The position numbers were made by a program, and so were the translations under genes. Of a stretch of 64,000 nt of DNA, positions 42,086-54,570 are shown piece by piece. Within the stretch, counting starts at the first letter, position 1. Each line of letters begins with the position of its first letter. This stretch comes from Cryoendolithus antarcticus (taxonomy: Eukaryota; Ascomycota; Dothideomycetes; Cladosporiales; Cladosporiaceae), in the NCBI GenBank assembly GCA_002077065.1, contig NAJO01000020.1, positions 124,001-188,000 of the forward strand, read 5' to 3'. The notes beneath the pieces were generated by a model that was not told the DNA's origin, did not search any database, and was given only the letters and a program-made list of their open reading frames with translations.

Positions 42086-43192
42086 GGGATTGTGTGAACG
42101 CATCTGAGGCTCTGTGGCCTCTTCTTCCGAGTGACTCTCGCCTTTCGTGATTGCAGAGTAATTCTTATTGCTCTCCCTACTGGACAGCTGGGGCGATTGC
42201 AAATGCTTGCATGTTATGAGAGGATATGGTCCCGCACATGCAGTCGAAGCTCGTAGCACTATGGCCTCTCGAGGATGGTTTGCGCCACAGCGGCGAATTG
42301 ATGAGTGATAGTGCAGACGCTAGATGTCTTGCCAGTGCGACTATCACCGCTCGCAGAAGCGCAGTGATTTGTCCGAGATATAGTCTAGCCACCTTGACCC
42401 TTCGAAGACAAGGCACAATGTTCACACATCCTGAGCCACGATAACAGTTGCATCACGTCCCCGTACGGCAACGTTGTTCAATAGACCGAACGTCACGGGT
42501 GGAGGTATGCACTCATTGCATGTCAGTGAGTGCTTGCTGTGCTATGCTTTATCTGTGAGTCCAGGTCCTCGGAGAATAAAGGGCAGCTTTCGCAAGACGA
42601 AGATAGCCAAACGAAGCGAAGGATCAGCCCATGGACGCCATGTGGCGCTAGCCGACCGCGCTTCTGCAAGTCCCACCACAGCACGGCCATTCCTCGCCGG
42701 TGTGGTTCAGGTCAGGTCACCACCAATAACGAACACAATCCATCGGCAACACATGTGCAAGCAAGACATCAACGCGCTACCCGCGCGGCTGATCCAGACA
42801 GCGTCGCTGTACGTCTCACACAAGTCTTACCAGTAAGTTCCAGGCAGCAGACGCCGGCCAGGTAGCAGACCTCATTTCCTTTATCAACTACTTTCCACCC
42901 CGCCTTGCTAGGTGACTCCTCAGCCGCACTTTGGCCCCACGAGACTACTGGCGCACGCAACACACCACCAACGCTTTTCGGCCGCCGCTGAGCGACGTGA
43001 CACCGATCGCAATCTCGAACTCTCTGGACCAAGTTCCTTTCAGCTCGTCTCCATTCCTGCTGTCATCACTCTACTGTCGCATCTCCCTTCCGCGCGCGAA
43101 ACTCTGTCTACCTGCCATTCCTTCCACTTAGTCATCCACTCCAGCTACATCTCTCACACCACACCTCCCCTCAGCTCAGCTCAACATAAAGC
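42086..43192. other. Intergenic, about 1.1 kb
   Basis: Contains the leader of the coiled-coil gene. The CT-rich stretch at about 43100-43180 just before the ATG is typical of a fungal transcription start region. Open frames at 42474-42865 have no motif. No RNA gene recognised. Confidence 0.5.
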
Positions 43193-44404
43193 ATGGCCTG
43201 GTTGGGCGAGGACCCATGGGACCGACCCCGCCGTCCTCAAGCACACCACCAACACAGCGGCGGCCATCTCCAACCCCGGGACCCGTACCAGCGAGTCTCC
43301 GGTGGGATCTACCGTACGCGCTCGCAAGGACAAGCGCCTCAGCCTATTGTGAACGTGTACAACGACGTGATCCAGGACGCGAACCTTCGCGCCGACTTTG
43401 TGTACCCTCCCAGTCCTGACTTCCGCGGTCGCCGGATATCTGACAGACTTGGAGACGAAATGTTGGCAGATGAGCTTGCTGAGTTGCGGCTCGACCGGCG
43501 ACTGAGATCACGGAGTCGCACAAGCGCCGGGAGGAGTCATAGTCGCGGGCGCAGCGGAAGTGGAAGCTCAGAGTTCTACAAGCGGGAGTACGAGCGTTTG
43601 GAGAGGGAGAAGCAGTGGAAGCGCGACCAAGCTCGGATCGAAGCCGAAGCCGAGCTAAAGGCGCGCGAAGCTGCCGACAAAGCGAAACTCGACGAGCAGC
43701 GCCTGATCGACAAAATGGAGCGCGACAAGAAAGAGCGGAAAGCTGAGGAGCAACGCATCAAGGACAAGCTCGAGCGAGAGGAACACGAAGCCAAGGAGCT
43801 GGAGAAGAAGCAGTGGGAGGAGTTTGAGCGGAAGCAGCTTGAGAAGAAGGCTAAGAAGGAGAAGGAGGAGAAGGAGGAGCAGGCGAGGATCGATGAGGCT
43901 ATGAGAAAGCGGTTGATAGAGGCAGGGCTGTCGGGACGGCAGATCGAAGAGATCATGGACAAGGAGAAGAAGAAGGGAAAGACTACGACTACTACTACGA
44001 CAATCCGGACAAACAATGCGTTGACGTTGCATGGGGGACATCAGCCGGTCTACGCGAAGATTCATCGCGACTACCTAAGCGTGGAGACCTTGCGCTACTA
44101 CAGCATTCCCTACGAGTATGACCCTGTATGTCCTACCCCTTTGCACTGATTCTCAAAGAATCCCTCAGGCTGACCAACTTCACAGAGCGACGAGAACTAC
44201 ATCATCGTGCTGCGTGAGATGGACAAGTACGAGACGAACATCTTGTTCGATCATACGAAGGCTTTGCGTGCGGGCCGGCTGCTGATTGAGGCACCCAAGA
44301 ATGAGAAGGCTTATGCTTTCTATCGCAAGCGGGACCGCAGCAAGAGCCGTAACCGGAATGATGGCGAGTGGAAGAAGTTTGGGATTTTGGAGTATAAGAA
44401 GTGA
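43193..44404 (+). CDS. Coiled-coil protein of unknown function
   Basis: Two exons, 43193-44125 and 44186-44404, encode 383 residues starting MAWLGEDPWDRPRRPQAHHQ. Residues ~100-125 are Ser/Arg-rich (RSRSRTSAGRSHSRGRSGSG). Residues ~125-260 are a highly charged Glu/Lys/Arg coiled coil (KERKAEEQRIKDKLE, KKAKKEKEEKEEQ). A Thr run (KTTTTTTTI) precedes the most protein-like part, KIHRDYLSVETLRYYSIPYE and YIIVLREMDKYETNILFDHT, which crosses the intron and ends near WKKFGILEYKK. I know similar proteins in related fungi, but not their function. The pattern of a small C-terminal folded domain after a long helix suggests a scaffold (inference). Confidence 0.87.
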
Positions 44405-44823
44405 TTGTCTATGGCCAGTGTTGCCGAACGTGCTGATGCAGCTAAACTTGAATGAGCGTGATACCACGAGGGACGAGTCTGAGGGCTGAGGGATGAGGAT
44501 ACTTTGCGAAGCTTTTGAAGGCGTGATCTAGCGTAGCGGTGGCAATCTGTTTCGTTCGTAGCCTGCATCTCTTCCTCAACCAATGCTGATCTTGCGTTTG
44601 AACGATCATCCAGTCTGAGCGCTGCCAAAGGCGCTTAGTCACTGCCAAATTACCCCCACATCTCGAATCGCGTGGCTTGGTGGGGTATTTGTTCCTGAAC
44701 AGCACTTCGAAATTCTGTGGATCACGATTCGAAGCGGTGGACAGTGAAGTAATTGCATGAGAGTCTCGCTCCTAGAGACCTCGCACACTCAGCCTCGACT
44801 ACTGCCACCACACCATCGCCATC
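44405..44823. other. Intergenic: RLI1 promoter
   Basis: About 420 bases; no feature recognised. Confidence 0.5.
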
Positions 44824-46813
44824 ATGTCAGACAAGCTCACCCGGTAAGCCCACAATCCCCGAGGAATTCACCGCCAAAGCCACTAATAACCCCATCTCTA
44901 GTATTGCAATCGTCAACAGCGACAAATGCAAGCCCAAGAAATGCCGCCAAGAATGCAAGAAATCCTGCCCCGTTGTCAAGACGGGTAAACTCTGCATCGA
45001 AGTCGCCCCCGACTCCAAAATCGCCTTCATCTCCGAGCGCCTGTGCATAGGCTGCGGCATCTGCCCCAAGAAATGCCCCTTCGACGCCATAAATATCATA
45101 AACTTGCCCACGAACCTCGAGAGTCAAGTCACGCATCGATACTCGGCGAATAGCTTCAAGCTGCATCGGCTGCCTATGCCACGGCCGGGACAGGTGCTGG
45201 GATTGGTTGGGACGAACGGGATTGGGAAGAGTACGGCGTTGAAGATTTTGAGCGGAAAGTTGAAGCCGAATTTGGGGAGGTATGATAATCCGCCGGATTG
45301 GGAGGAGATTTTGAGGTATTTCAGAGGGTCGGAGTTGCAGAGTGAGTGGATGCATGGAGTGAAGGGAAGGATGTGTGGCTAATATTGGGACAGACTACTT
45401 CACGAAGATTCTGGAAGACAATCTGAAGGCGCTCACGAAGCCGCAGTATGTTGATCAGATTCCGAAGGCTATCAAGAAGCGGGAGGGCGATGACCGGAGT
45501 GTGGGGTTCTTGATCAAGCAGAGGTGTGAGGTTGACGAGGATCGATTGGATGAGATCGCGGAGACACTTGGTATGCGAACTGGGCGAAGGAGGTGCAGTA
45601 CATGCGCTAACACGACGCAGAACTCAAACAAGTCTGGACCCGTGATGTCGACCTCCTCTCCGGCGGTGAACTCCAGCGTTTCGCCATTGCCATGGTCTGC
45701 GTCCAGAAAGCCGACGTCTACATGTTCGACGAGCCCTCCTCCTTCCTCGATGTCAAGCAGCGTCTCGCTGCTGGTCGCATGATCCGCAGTCTCCTGACCC
45801 CTACCTCCTTCGTCATAGTAGTCGAGCACGATCTCTCAATCCTCGACTACCTCTCCGACTACATCTGCGTTCTGTACGGTAAACCCGCTGTCTACGGTGT
45901 CGTCACCGCGCCATTCTCGGTCCGTGAGGGCATCAATATCTTCCTCGATGGCAACATCCCAACGGAGAACCTGCGTTTCCGTGAAGAGTCCTTGACGTTC
46001 CGCATCGGCGAGGCAGGCGAAGAATACATCGTCAACCAAGAAAACGCCTACAACTACCCAGCCATGACGAAAACCCTCGGCAACTTCCATCTCACAGTCA
46101 ACGCAGGCGACTTCTCCGACTCGGAGATTTTGGTAATGATGGGCGAGAACGGCACAGGCAAAACGACCTTCTGCAAAATGCTCGCCGGCGCGCTGAAACC
46201 CGACGGCGACCAGAAGGTCCCGCCCATGTCAGTGAGCATGAAGCCGCAGACTATCACGCCAAAGTACACTGGCACAGTGCGGCAGCTGTTTTTCAAGCGC
46301 ATAAAGGCTTCGTTCTTGAACCCCCAGTTCCAGACAGATGTCTACAAGCCGCTGAAAATGGACGACTTCATTGATCAGGAAGTGCAGAATTTGTCTGGTG
46401 GTGAGTTGCAGCGCGTGGCTATTGTGCTTGCCCTGGGTCTGCCAGCAGATATCTACCTCATCGACGAGCCGTCCGCCTACCTCGACTCTGAGCAGCGCAT
46501 CATCGCCGCGAGAGTCATCAAGCGCTTCATCATGCACGCCAAGAAGACTGCGTTCGTCGTCGAGCACGATTTCATCATGGCGACATACCTCGCCGACAGA
46601 GTCATAGTCTTTGACGGCCAGCCATCTACGAAGACGCGGGCGAAGAAACCGGAGAGCTTACTAACGGGTTGCAACACTTTCTTGAAGAATTTGGATGTGA
46701 CGTTCAGACGGGACCCGAGTACTTTCAGGCCGAGGATCAACAAGATGGGCAGTGTGAAAGATGTGGAGCAGAAGGGGAGTGGGAGTTATTTCTTCTTGGA
46801 GGAGGAGAGCTAA
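44824..46813 (+). CDS. rli1: Ribosome recycling factor RLI1/ABCE1
   Basis: Essential iron-sulphur ABC ATPase that splits ribosomes after termination. Four exons (44824-44843, 44902-45341, 45394-45570, 45621-46813) give 609 residues, the usual length. The two 4Fe-4S clusters use [20 protein letters not shown] and [20 protein letters not shown]. The first ATPase has the P-loop [12 protein letters not shown], the C-loop [12 protein letters not shown] and Walker [15 protein letters not shown]. The second has [24 protein letters not shown] and [12 protein letters not shown]. The first exon encodes only MSDKLT and part of an Arg. The gene is complete and shows no oddities in the catalytic motifs. 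Confidence 0.97.
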
Positions 46814-47331
46814 AGGCACCTCGGGAGAATGTTACTTTGATGATGGGAAGGCTGTCGGTGAAAACGGCAAGCAGGGCGTGGGTACTAAGCGGCGCCGCGT
46901 CGTGAAGAGCGGGGCTGACGAGGTGCTTGAGGATGAGAACGCCGAGGAGGAGGACATCGAGGAGGATATCCTTGGTGTGGGAACGTCGTCTGCTGCCAAC
47001 GAAGGAGCCACCTCGAGGCACGCTCGAGTAAGCAGACGACGGAGAAAGAGTCGATTGTCAGGCAATGGGCATCGACACCCCGAGGAACCAGGGCAACGAG
47101 TCGGCGATACTCGTCTGCATCTCCTCGATCTGTGTGCAGCGAGCTACATCGGCTCGCATGCAGCACCCTAAGCTTCTCGGCCGGGGAATAAAGTAGCTGG
47201 CTAGATGGCCTTGGCTACGAGCGTCAATGAATGCAAGAGACTTGAAATGGAACTTGACTTCGTAGCGAGTGCCTTCAGATTAATCCTCTATTCTACTCAG
47301 CACAATACTTAGGGTCCCTCTGATCGTACAT
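46814..47331. other. Intergenic between RLI1 and PRP40, with an unexplained acidic frame
   Basis: Convergent 3' ends. One plus frame across about 46850-47060 reads GVGTKRRRVVKSGADEVLED, then an acidic run, but it has no ATG and no splice partner. I do not call it a gene. Confidence 0.4.
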
Positions 47332-49851
47332 CTACACCTCCTCGATCTCCCCCTCCTCACTCCCACTCTGCAACGCCACGTCTTCCTTAGCATCAACTTC
47401 CATAGCCTCTGTACTCTCGACCTTGACTTCTGGCTCTCTGCTTCGTCGGGATCGCTGCAAACAATTATGTCAGTAGATGGTTCCTCAATTACTACACGGA
47501 GATGAAAGACTTACCTTGGACTCTTTCCTCCCCCCAGCACTCCCCTCACTCTCCCTCCGCTTCCTCACGCTGCCGACCCTACTGCTACTGCTCCCAGCGA
47601 CCTCATCGTCACCGTAGTCAAGCACTGGCACACGTCCACGATCCCGAGGATCAGCGCGGGAAAGATAGCTCCGCTCGCGCTCGACTTCGCGATCGCGGCG
47701 TTCGCGATCATACCTATCGTCCCCAGCGTACCCTCCACGACGCTCATCTCGCGCGTCTCGGCGATCACGTTCCCGTTCGCGAGGAGGCGGCGTGAGTCCA
47801 AAAGAAGGTTTGCGGAACTGGCGTTCACGTGCTTCCTGCGCTTTGCGGCGATCAGCTTCATAAGCGTCCGGCTCCGGGGTGCGGGTCCTGGTGCGTCGGG
47901 ATCGAGAGTGCGAGTCCACATGCGGTGGGGGAGGGGAGGCGTAGTAGTCGTGGGATCTGCGATCTCTGTCCCGGCGATCGCGGTCAGAGGGCCGATAGTC
48001 CCGTTCGCGTTCCCTGTCGCGATGAGAGTCACGGTCCCGATGTTCGCGGTCTCGCTTCGCGCGGTCTCGCTCAGCGTCTTCGGCTTTCTCTTGCAAGCGG
48101 CGGATGTGTTTTGAGAATGCTGCGCGGCGGGCTGGGTCATCGAGGGCGAGGTATTCGGGGTACGAGGCTAGACGGGGCGCGACGAGATCGAAGGTGTCGC
48201 CTATGAGGACTGGAGGGTCAAGGTGCTTAAGCACTGAGCGGAGGGCGTCGATGGCTTTGCGTTGACTGCGTTCAGCGAGGGCTTTGTCCTCTTCCACACG
48301 CTTCAATATCTTGTCCATGAGTCTGTCATGCACGAGCTTCATGTCCTGGCTTGTCCAGCGAGAGGCGCGAGGATCGCGGTGCATGACTTCAGAGAAGAGC
48401 TCGAGGGTTGTCGCGGGCGTCATTTCATACCGCTGATCGTCGAGAATATCCAGCGCGTCGCTGCGCTTGGAGCGGACTTTCCGCTCCTCGTCTTCGACAG
48501 TATCCCAGAAAAGGTCCATGGGTGAAGAGCCCTCGGTGCCTAACAAGTTGCTATATCGCTCGTCGTGCTCAACGAAAGGCAGGAAGTCGTGCCACTTACT
48601 GCCAGCCCCAAAGGATCCCTCAGCCAGCTTCTCCTGCAGCAGCACCTTGAAGGCGTCTCTAGCTTGACGATCACGGGTTCGCTGTGACGACTTGTCTTCC
48701 TGCTTGGTCACGTTGATATCGCGCTCGAGGCGTTTGAGGTGCTGCTCGAATGCAAGCAAGACGTCAACCTTGTGCAGCGTGCGAAGGGAGGCTTCGTGTA
48801 CGAACCGCTCATTCTCCATGATGGCCTGCTGCGCCACGGCCCATTTCGCATGCGGATCAATGACAACGTCGCGGAGTAAGGACTCAAGGTCGTCAATGGC
48901 TTTGTGGCGGGCGGTGGTCCCGGACTCGGCATGCTGCTTTTTCAGCTCGAGAACATACTCGTGGAAGAGCTGCTTACGTTCATCCTCGTCGCCGGCCGTA
49001 CGAAATACGGCTTCCCGTTCGATCATCGGCCGGGCGGTCTTCCAGCGCGTGTAGTGCCTGATCTCGTCGTGAGTTTTGAGCATGTCGCGAAAGTCATCTC
49101 GCAACTTAGCTCGCCGCTCCTTCTCCCTGCTCTTCTCCTCCACACGTTGCTCGACGCAGTAGTCTTCAAAGGCTTGCTTGCGCTCTTTTGGGTCCCTCAG
49201 CGCGCGGTACTCTCGCTCCTTGATCACCAGGCGCAGGGCGTCAGTCCATGGCGTGTCATATTTGACGTTGTGCTTGCGCAGGAGCTTGTAGAACGCTTCT
49301 TTCGCCTGCTCTTGGGTGGCATACTCGGGCTCATCTTGTTTGGCAGGCATTGCGCCACGGAAACCACCGCCACCGCCTGACCCCTCCCATGGCTTTGAGC
49401 CGCCTCCGCCTCGTCCACCATCGTTGCCTCCCCGATCGGGAAAGCCGTTTCCTCGGTCGTCTCTCCTGTCGAATCGCCTCGGCGCGGCATCAAAGTCGCG
49501 GTCAGGCGCTCCGGCAGCCAAGCCAGCAGGCGCAGCAACAAGCTGCGAAGCCTGTGGATTGATAGGCGCAGGCGGCAGCACCCAGCTCGTCTCGCGCGTG
49601 CCCTTGTTGTAGTAATACGTCCGGCCGTCTGCGGCTTTCGCGCTCGCCCAGCCAGCAGCGACATGCTCCGGCGAGAGCTGCGCTGCTGCTGCTGCTGCGG
49701 CGGCGGGCGTAGAAGGCGCGACTGCAGCAGCTACAGGGGTTGCGCCGCCGTTCATCTCGGCTGGCTTCTCCCATACTGTCTGTCGCGTGACGGCGTTGTA
49801 GTAATACGACTTGCCCTCGGCCGTCTTTGCTTCGCGCCAGTCGCTACTCAT
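47332..49851 (-). CDS. prp40: Pre-mRNA processing protein PRP40
   Basis: U1 snRNP-associated protein that bridges the 5' splice site to the branch-point complex. Exons are 49851-47515 and 47454-47332, giving 819 residues. Two WW domains open the protein: WREAKTAEGKSYYYN...WEKP (residues ~5-30) and GWASAKAADGRTYYYN...WVLP (~65-93). A Gly-rich linker precedes a series of FF domains from about residue 178 (EYATQEQAKEAFYKLLRKHN, DDFRDMLKTHDEIRHYTRW, DDLESLLRDVVIDPHAKWAV). The C-terminal ~190 residues are Arg/Asp/Glu-rich. The small last exon encodes RSRRSREPEV...and ends GSEEGEIEEV. The first-exon frame alone would stop a few residues into the intron. Confidence 0.94.
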
Positions 49852-50210
49852 CGTTGCGGCTGTGTGTGCGCACGATGGCGCGGCGAGTATGGCGAATGCG
49901 CAATGCTATCACTGCTTGCGATAAGTGCACCAAGGCTGGAGCTTCATGTGCATAAGAAAGCTCCTCCGAGCGGCGTTCGGAGTTGACGAGCCTTGGCGAG
50001 GCAGCTTCGGCATGTGCTTGTGAGTACTGCCTCGCATGTGCATATATCGACGGCAGCACACCGCATGCTCTACGACACTCGCTCGTGCATGTAGGGTCTA
50101 TGAGTCTCCATCCGTCCTAACCAGTGAGTCCCCCCTCCCCTCCCAACCCAGTCCCAGACAATCTCAAAACATCCACTGTCCCCCCTCCAGACAGCGACAG
50201 CAACTAAGCC
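49852..50210. other. Divergent promoter region of PRP40 and the GPATCH1-like gene
   Basis: About 360 bases with a CT-rich block near 50125-50190, probably the GPATCH1-like start region. Confidence 0.5.
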
Positions 50211-52371
50211 ATGTCCTCCAAGCGCTCCCGAGCTGCCTTCGAATCCTCGGATGGCGCCCCACTCCAGCACGCCCCCTTCGCCCTCTACGGCACACCTCTA
50301 CCCGCCTTTGACCCGGAAGTAAGAGATGATGGGAGTTATGTCCCGATCTGGAAGCAGGAAGTGACCGATGAGCGGGGGAGGAAGAGACTGCATGGTGCGT
50401 TTACCGGAGGGTTTAGTGCTGGGTGAGTTGGCTTGCAAGGCTGGTGGGGTTGGAAGCAGGGCTGACAAGAGCGCCAGGTACTTCAACACCGTTGGCTCGA
50501 AGGAGGGATGGGCGCCTGCTTCATTCGTGTCCTCGCGCTCGAATCGAGCAGCGAAGAGCAAAGTGGAGGGTGGCGCTGCTCAACGCATAGAGGACTTCAT
50601 GGACGAGGAGGATCTGGCTGAACGGTCCGAGGCGCAACAAATTGGCACGCAGGGTGTTTTCGCCGGGCTGGGAGGCACTGATGGAAACGGCGGAGGGAAA
50701 GGCATGTTCGCCGATCTCTTCAGAAGCACGGGCGAGACGATCGGCGTCAAGCTGCTGAAACAGATGGGCTGGCGGGAAGGTCAGGGCGTGGGTCCGAAGG
50801 TCAGGCGACGAGCCGAGGGAGACAAGACCGGGGAGGAACATTTATTCGCACCGGAGAATACCGAAATGGTCAAGCTTGTGAGGAAGACTGATCTCAAAGG
50901 TCTGGGCTTCGCGGGCGAAAGTAGTCTGACCGACGTTACTGGCAAGGCTGTGGCATCAGACGAGGAGAACAACGATGCAGACGCTCGCATACTGTCTGCA
51001 ACCCGATCAAAACTCCTCGCAAAGCCAAGAGTGAAGCTGAAGAAGTCTGCGATTGGCATGGGCGTGCTGAATGACACTGGCTCGGATGATGAGGATCCAT
51101 ACGCCATTGGGCCACAGATCAACTACAGTCGCGTAATCGGCGGCGACAAGAAGAAGCGGAAAGGCGGGCTAGTCACGGCTTCGACGGTACAGAAGCCATC
51201 TGCTCCAACCAAGAAGGTCACGCAGTCCCAGACAACAACGCTCCAGGGGTTTCGCCGCTGCCACGATGGGCGCCTGCCACTCGACGGCTTCGTCCTTTCC
51301 ATGCAACGACTCGAGGTTGCAGAATCCAAGTACCCACCTCCAGTCTTGCCACCAGACTGGAAGTCGCGTCGTGCAACGAAGTTCGATACATCGGCAACCA
51401 CCTTTACCTCTACGGCCGACGTAGCCAAGTCATCCACCCTTAACCCTTCGTCACGAGCTGCGATTCTGGGAGAAGCAGCTCTGCCCGGAAAGTCGGTTTT
51501 CGACTTCCTCTCCACCTCAGCTCGCGACCGCCTCGTCTCAGCAAGCGGGAAGACAAACCTCCCGCAAGCCAAAGGCGAGCACGGGCCCGTCGATGCTGCT
51601 TCTTCGCCGGCACAAAAGTCACTCTGGGATCTCGTCCCTCCGCTCGACGCCGACACGGCATCCGCCGCTCTCGCACGAGGCAAGACGGGTTGGCTTCCCT
51701 ACGCCGAAGATCTACCGAAACGAGATCGCTACACTGGCTTCCTCTCGCTTCGCGCCGGGCAACAAGATCCTCCTTCCTTACCTGCCAGATCGCCGGGCAT
51801 GACAACCGATGCCTGGGCGCAAGAGATGCGGGAGTTCGCCCAAGCAGCCGAAGTCTTCAAACCAATCTCGGGGCTCATGGCCACACGCTTCGCTGCCTCC
51901 ACCGCGGCGCCCGCACTTGCCTCTGATGCCCCAGATCCGACTCCCGCATCGACGAAAGTCCTCAGCGCGGCGGAGGAAGCAGCGAAAGCAGGGATGTACG
52001 GACCATTGACGAGGAAGACGTACGCCTTCTACCCTACGAGATTATTGTGTAAGCGTTTCAACGTTCCTGCGCCTACTGTGGTAGACCCAAGTACTGCGGA
52101 TGCAGCGGAAGAGAGGAAGAGTATGAAGAATTTGGTTAATGTGAGGGAGATGGAAAGAATGATGGGGGCTGCTAGTGCCGGGCCGGGGAGTGGGGTGAGG
52201 ATGAAGGCATTTGCTAGTGCGGGGACTGAGGGCGGCGAGAAGGCTGAGACGAAAGAGAGCGTGGAGGCTACTGGCGGGCATGCGAGAGTCGATGTCGACG
52301 TCAATGAAGCGCTCGAGGGTGCAAGGCCAGGAAGGGATGTGTATGAGGGTATATTCGGCGACGAGGGATGA
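50211..52371 (+). CDS. G-patch domain protein, GPATCH1 type
   Basis: Predicted spliceosome-associated protein that binds a DEAH helicase through its G-patch. Exons are 50211-50422 and 50478-52371, giving 701 residues. The N-terminal DUF1604-like block spans the splice: [54 protein letters not shown] and [12 protein letters not shown]. This arrangement is specific to GPATCH1 and its fungal relatives. The G-patch lies near residues 157-185 ([20 protein letters not shown]). Later conserved islands are [28 protein letters not shown] and [20 protein letters not shown]. It shares a short divergent promoter with PRP40. Confidence 0.91.
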
Positions 52372-53682
<1,311 letters not shown>

Positions 53683-54570
53683 ACGGTGTCTCGCGTGCGA
53701 GCAGACGGAGCAAAGAGGCAAAAGCACAGCTCGAGCACTCGAGACCGGACTGAGTGTGCGAGCCAGCTGTGCAAAGATTACCAGACAACACACGACACGA
53801 AAGCAGCAAGCAGATTGCAAAGATGAGCGGGGGAGGAACTGGAGTAGGTGATAGAGTGGTGCTTGTGATGTGGTAGCGGTTCGCAATGGCAGGTTGTATG
53901 CTACGGGTGCGAACAAAGCAGCACTTCTGGGACCTTCTCAATCTCACGACTATGTATCCCAATGTCCGAACTTACCTGCACGCTTTGGGTGGCTCTGCCT
54001 GGGTCGATCAAGGACAACACATCTACTCTCGGCGTATCTTTGTCGTTTCTCTCGTGCGCTGTCTGGATAGATAAATTGGTCGCGTGAGCTGTTGCCATAC
54101 CTGTCAGAGTCAGCTGGATGTGTCCATCATTTAGATTAGTGTCACCCACCATAACCCACGCCAACGAGGAGCTTCCTGTAGAAACTGCATCCTGATGCTC
54201 AAGCGTGGGCAGTAATACTCGCATAGTCGTGGTAACAGACAGACTGAACTGGCGTGGGCAAACGGATTGGGACATCTCGAACGCCGCAGTTATCATTGAT
54301 GCTTATGCGTCTACAATACTAATTGCCCTCCCATGCCGCTATAGTCTCGTGACCAACGCTCCACTCTTTGATTTGAGAGAAGGGAGACCGTCCAGCCCAC
54401 ATGTGCAGATGCATCCCGCCTGCTGCCGTTACACTCGCCGCCCTTTCTATCAATACACAAAAACCGTCCACACAGATCAGCCAGCCAGTCATCGTTCCGC
54501 CTCAATCTCTCCTGGCCGCTCGACCCGCTGTATGCTCACATATCATCACCCTTCGACTTTCAGTCAGATC
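53683..54570. other. Intergenic between convergent ARF1 and KIN1
   Basis: About 890 bases of 3' flanks. Overlapping short frames without motifs; no RNA gene recognised. Confidence 0.5.
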
